Shown here piece by piece: positions 62,118 through 64,000 of a stretch of DNA of 64,000 bases. Below the pieces are notes generated by a model. The model saw nothing but the letters and a program-made list of their open reading frames with translations, did not search any database and was not told the DNA's origin. The position numbers were made by a program, and so were the translations under genes. How positions within the stretch are numbered: position 1 is the first letter of the stretch; the number at the start of each line of letters is the position of its first letter. The stretch is from Marivita sp. S6314 (GTDB lineage Bacteria > Pseudomonadota > Alphaproteobacteria > Rhodobacterales > Rhodobacteraceae). The DNA is taken from contig NZ_JALKAO010000002.1 in the NCBI RefSeq assembly GCF_023015985.1, positions 496,001 through 560,000 on the forward strand. The letters are read 5' to 3'.

Positions 62118-63011
62118 TTAGTTAAACCCAATGGATTCAAGGTATTCGCGGTTCACCCGCGCATCCCCCAACGTGTCGGGGTTCAGCAGCGGATCGCAAT
62201 CCTGTTCGACCGTACACCAGCCTTCGAATCCATGATCCAGCAACAGTTGCCGCACTGCGGGGAAGTCCACATCCCCTTGCCCAAGGTTGCAGAAAATGCC
62301 CTGTCCGCAGGCATCGTAGAAACCGGTCCGCTTTGCGATCACATCGGCTTTGACCACCGGATCAATGTCCTTGAAATGCATGTAGGAAATGCGGTCCATG
62401 TGCCGCTTCATGAACGCAACAGGATCGAACCCGGCATAGGAATGGTGCCCGGTGTCAAAACAGATCTTGAGGATGCTTTCATCCACTTCATCCAGCAAAC
62501 GCTCCAGTTCAGGCTCAAAATCCATAAAGCCTGCGGCGTGCGCGTGAATGCCAACGGTCAGGCCGTACTCTTCGGCCCCCATCTTGGCGACCGTTGCAAT
62601 CCGATCCCGAAACGCGCCCCATTCCGCGTCGACCATTTGCTCGGCCTCAGAGGCGCGCCCGGCGGTCGGGGCGCGGCGTTCTGAAATGGAGTCGATCAAC
62701 ACCAGGTGCTGCGCGCCATGCGCCACCAGCGCTTTGCAGGTCCGCACCGCGCCGTCCATCACGTCGTCCCACGCGGCGGGATCGTGGAAGGGACGGAACA
62801 CCACGCCGCCAATCAGGTCCAGATCATGCTGCGCCAAAGCATCTGCCAGAATAGCCGGGTCTTCGGGCATATATCCGACGGGGCCAAGCTCGATCCCGGT
62901 ATACCCGGCATCTGCGCATTCTTGCAGCACGGTTTGCCATTTCGGGTTGCGGGCATCATCCGCAAATTCCACGCCCCAGGAACAGGGCGCATTGCCAATA
63001 CGAAGTGTCAT
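62118..63011 (-). CDS. IolE/MocC-like sugar phosphate isomerase/dehydratase (TIM barrel)
   Basis: A 297-residue xylose-isomerase-like TIM-barrel enzyme. GNAPCSWGVEFADDARNPKW at the N-terminus is typical of the IolE (inosose dehydratase)/MocC group. Candidate metal ligands: Glu of GIELGPVGY, Asp/His of CFDTGHHSYAG and VGIHAHAAGF, Glu of CTVEQDCDP. In inositol catabolism IolE acts after the IolG-type dehydrogenase, which fits the two flanking oxidoreductases. ATG 63011 (MTLRIGNAP). Confidence 0.9.
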   Translation of the reverse strand: MTLRIGNAPCSWGVEFADDARNPKWQTVLQECADAGYTGIELGPVGYMPEDPAILADALAQHDLDLIGGVVFRPFHDPAAWDDVMDGAVRTCKALVAHGAQHLVLIDSISERRAPTAGRASEAEQMVDAEWGAFRDRIATVAKMGAEEYGLTVGIHAHAAGFMDFEPELERLLDEVDESILKICFDTGHHSYAGFDPVAFMKRHMDRISYMHFKDIDPVVKADVIAKRTGFYDACGQGIFCNLGQGDVDFPAVRQLLLDHGFEGWCTVEQDCDPLLNPDTLGDARVNREYLESIGFN

Positions 63012-63028
63012 CGGGGTCCTTTCCCAAA

Positions 63029-64000
63029 TCAGAAAGCGCTGACGTCTTTCCATGTTTTGTCACGTGACGACGCCATCGCCGCCGCGATCACCTGGTTGAC
63101 CAGCATCCCGTCATGGAATGTGGGCCAAATCGGCTGACCGGTTTCAATGGCCTGCAAAAAATCGCGGGCTTCTATGATGATCTGATCCTGATAGCCCGTG
63201 CCATGTCCCGGCCCCTGGCAGAACGGCAGGTAATCGGGATGCGCCGGGCCGGTGAGGATCTTGGTGAAGCCCCGGGTCGCCTCTGGCCCGTCCGCGATAT
63301 AGAGCCACAGCGCGTTCTGGTCTTCCTGATCAAACCGGATCGCCCCCTTGGTGCCCGTGACCTCGTAGGCATAGCCCATCTTGCGGCCCGTCGCGATGCG
63401 CGAGAAGTACAACTGCCCCATCGCGCCACGGGCAAACCGGCACATCATCTGGCCGTGATCGTCGTTGGTCACCGTCCCATTTGGACGGTTGGAATGTACG
63501 GTTTCGACCTCCGCGATCAGCCGGTCTATCGGCCCCAGCAGCGCCAGCGCGGCATTGATCATATGCGGGGCCAGATCCCCCATCGTGCCGTTGGCATCGC
63601 CGCTGGTGCGCCAGTTGGCGGGCGTCTGCGGGTCGCTCAGGAAATCCTCGGTATGTTCGCCGCGAAACCAGGTGATGTCTCCGATCACACCCTCGGAAAT
63701 CAGCCGCCGGGCGTATTGGCTGGCGGGGGTGCGAATGTAGTTGAACCCGACCATGTTTGCCACACCCGACGCCTCTGCAGCCGCCACCATCGCGCGGCTG
63801 TCCTCTATCGACGCGCCCAAGGGTTTTTCGCAAAACACCGGCTTGCCCAGCGCAAAGGCCGCTTCGGCAATCGCGCGGTGAAATTCCTGCGGGCTGGCGA
63901 TGACAACGGCGTCAACCCTGGGGTCATTCACCAGCTCCTGCCAATCCGCGGTACAGCGGCTGAACCCGTAGGCGGCACGATACCGTTCTGCGCTGTCTGC
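63029..64000 (-). CDS. Gfo/Idh/MocA-family oxidoreductase (5' end outside window)
   Basis: The C-terminal 323 residues of a second dehydrogenase; the frame runs off the right edge, so the Rossmann start motif is not seen. Visible: DAVVIASPQEFHRAIAEAA, VFCEKPLGASIEDSRAM with the catalytic Lys, and GDLAPHMINAALALLGPIDR with the His. It is paralogous to the dehydrogenase at 60971 but distinct in the C-terminal half. First visible gene of the dehydrogenase operon; 17 bases separate it from the IolE-like gene. Confidence 0.92.
   Translation of the reverse strand, partial: ADSAERYRAAYGFSRCTADWQELVNDPRVDAVVIASPQEFHRAIAEAAFALGKPVFCEKPLGASIEDSRAMVAAAEASGVANMVGFNYIRTPASQYARRLISEGVIGDITWFRGEHTEDFLSDPQTPANWRTSGDANGTMGDLAPHMINAALALLGPIDRLIAEVETVHSNRPNGTVTNDDHGQMMCRFARGAMGQLYFSRIATGRKMGYAYEVTGTKGAIRFDQEDQNALWLYIADGPEATRGFTKILTGPAHPDYLPFCQGPGHGTGYQDQIIIEARDFLQAIETGQPIWPTFHDGMLVNQVIAAAMASSRDKTWKDVSAF

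Overview
The window is typical chromosome of a marine alphaproteobacterium of the Rhodobacterales (Roseobacter group). This rests on the genes and their order: an aapJQMP/bzt-type general amino-acid transporter, hom-glpX-recJ, an ATP12 chaperone gene beside a HAD phosphatase, rluC and crcB, putA without its own DNA-binding domain beside an Lrp-type regulator, and an Irr-type Fur protein divergent from fabA. GC is high (about 60 %) almost throughout. There are no rRNA genes and no CRISPR arrays.

Layout. 1-2.6 kb: end of engB, then argB, a 4Fe-4S protein and a SixA-type phosphatase. 2.7-7.1 kb (minus): aapJ-aapQ-aapM-aapP. 7.3-12.9 kb (minus): ATP12 chaperone, HAD phosphatase, rluC-type synthase, crcB, rarA, Deg protease. 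12.9-17.2 kb: tRNA-Glu, recJ, glpX, hom. 17.3-21.1 kb: small lipoprotein, TetR regulator with palindromic operator, AhpD-like protein and a second amino-acid ABC transporter. 21.2-22.9 kb: a lower-GC stretch with a periplasmic ClpP-like protein, bounded by a 13-bp repeat of the tRNA-Leu 3' end, so probably an island remnant. 23-28.7 kb: TPR protein, putR/putA, rhomboid protease, GFA protein. 28.7-33.3 kb: ankyrin protein, ettA, a REP-associated transposase gene that itself carries two REP palindromes, thioredoxin 2. 33.5-37.2 kb: two near-identical cold-shock genes, dodecin, L,D-transpeptidase, small membrane proteins, a SRAP protein lacking its catalytic Cys2, tesA. 37.2-43.7 kb: ybbA-ybbP, inositol-phosphatase-family enzyme, GMC oxidoreductase, fabA.

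43.8-52 kb: irr, then a divergent envelope-glycan cluster (GT-C glycosyltransferase; HAD-UbiA fusion; SMR-type flippase) whose members could make, flip and use a polyprenyl-phosphate sugar, followed by a 1,214-residue multidomain exoprotein with a glycoside-hydrolase-like part, an SGNH-like part, an RTX-like stretch and DUF4214. 52.1-52.7 kb: a cobalamin riboswitch in front of an unrecognised 100-residue protein. 52.7-56.7 kb: PfkB kinase, BASS transporter, a 266-bp element with terminal and nested inverted repeats, fadD. 56.8-64 kb: a sugar/cyclitol regulon of a three-gene ABC importer, a divergent LacI regulator with a perfect 16-bp palindrome between them, two Gfo/Idh/MocA dehydrogenases and an IolE-like enzyme; the last dehydrogenase runs off the window.

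The strongest candidates for something undescribed are the riboswitch-controlled orphan, the nested inverted-repeat element, the Pro2 SRAP protein, the REP pair inside the transposase gene, and the putative lipid-linked pentose cluster.
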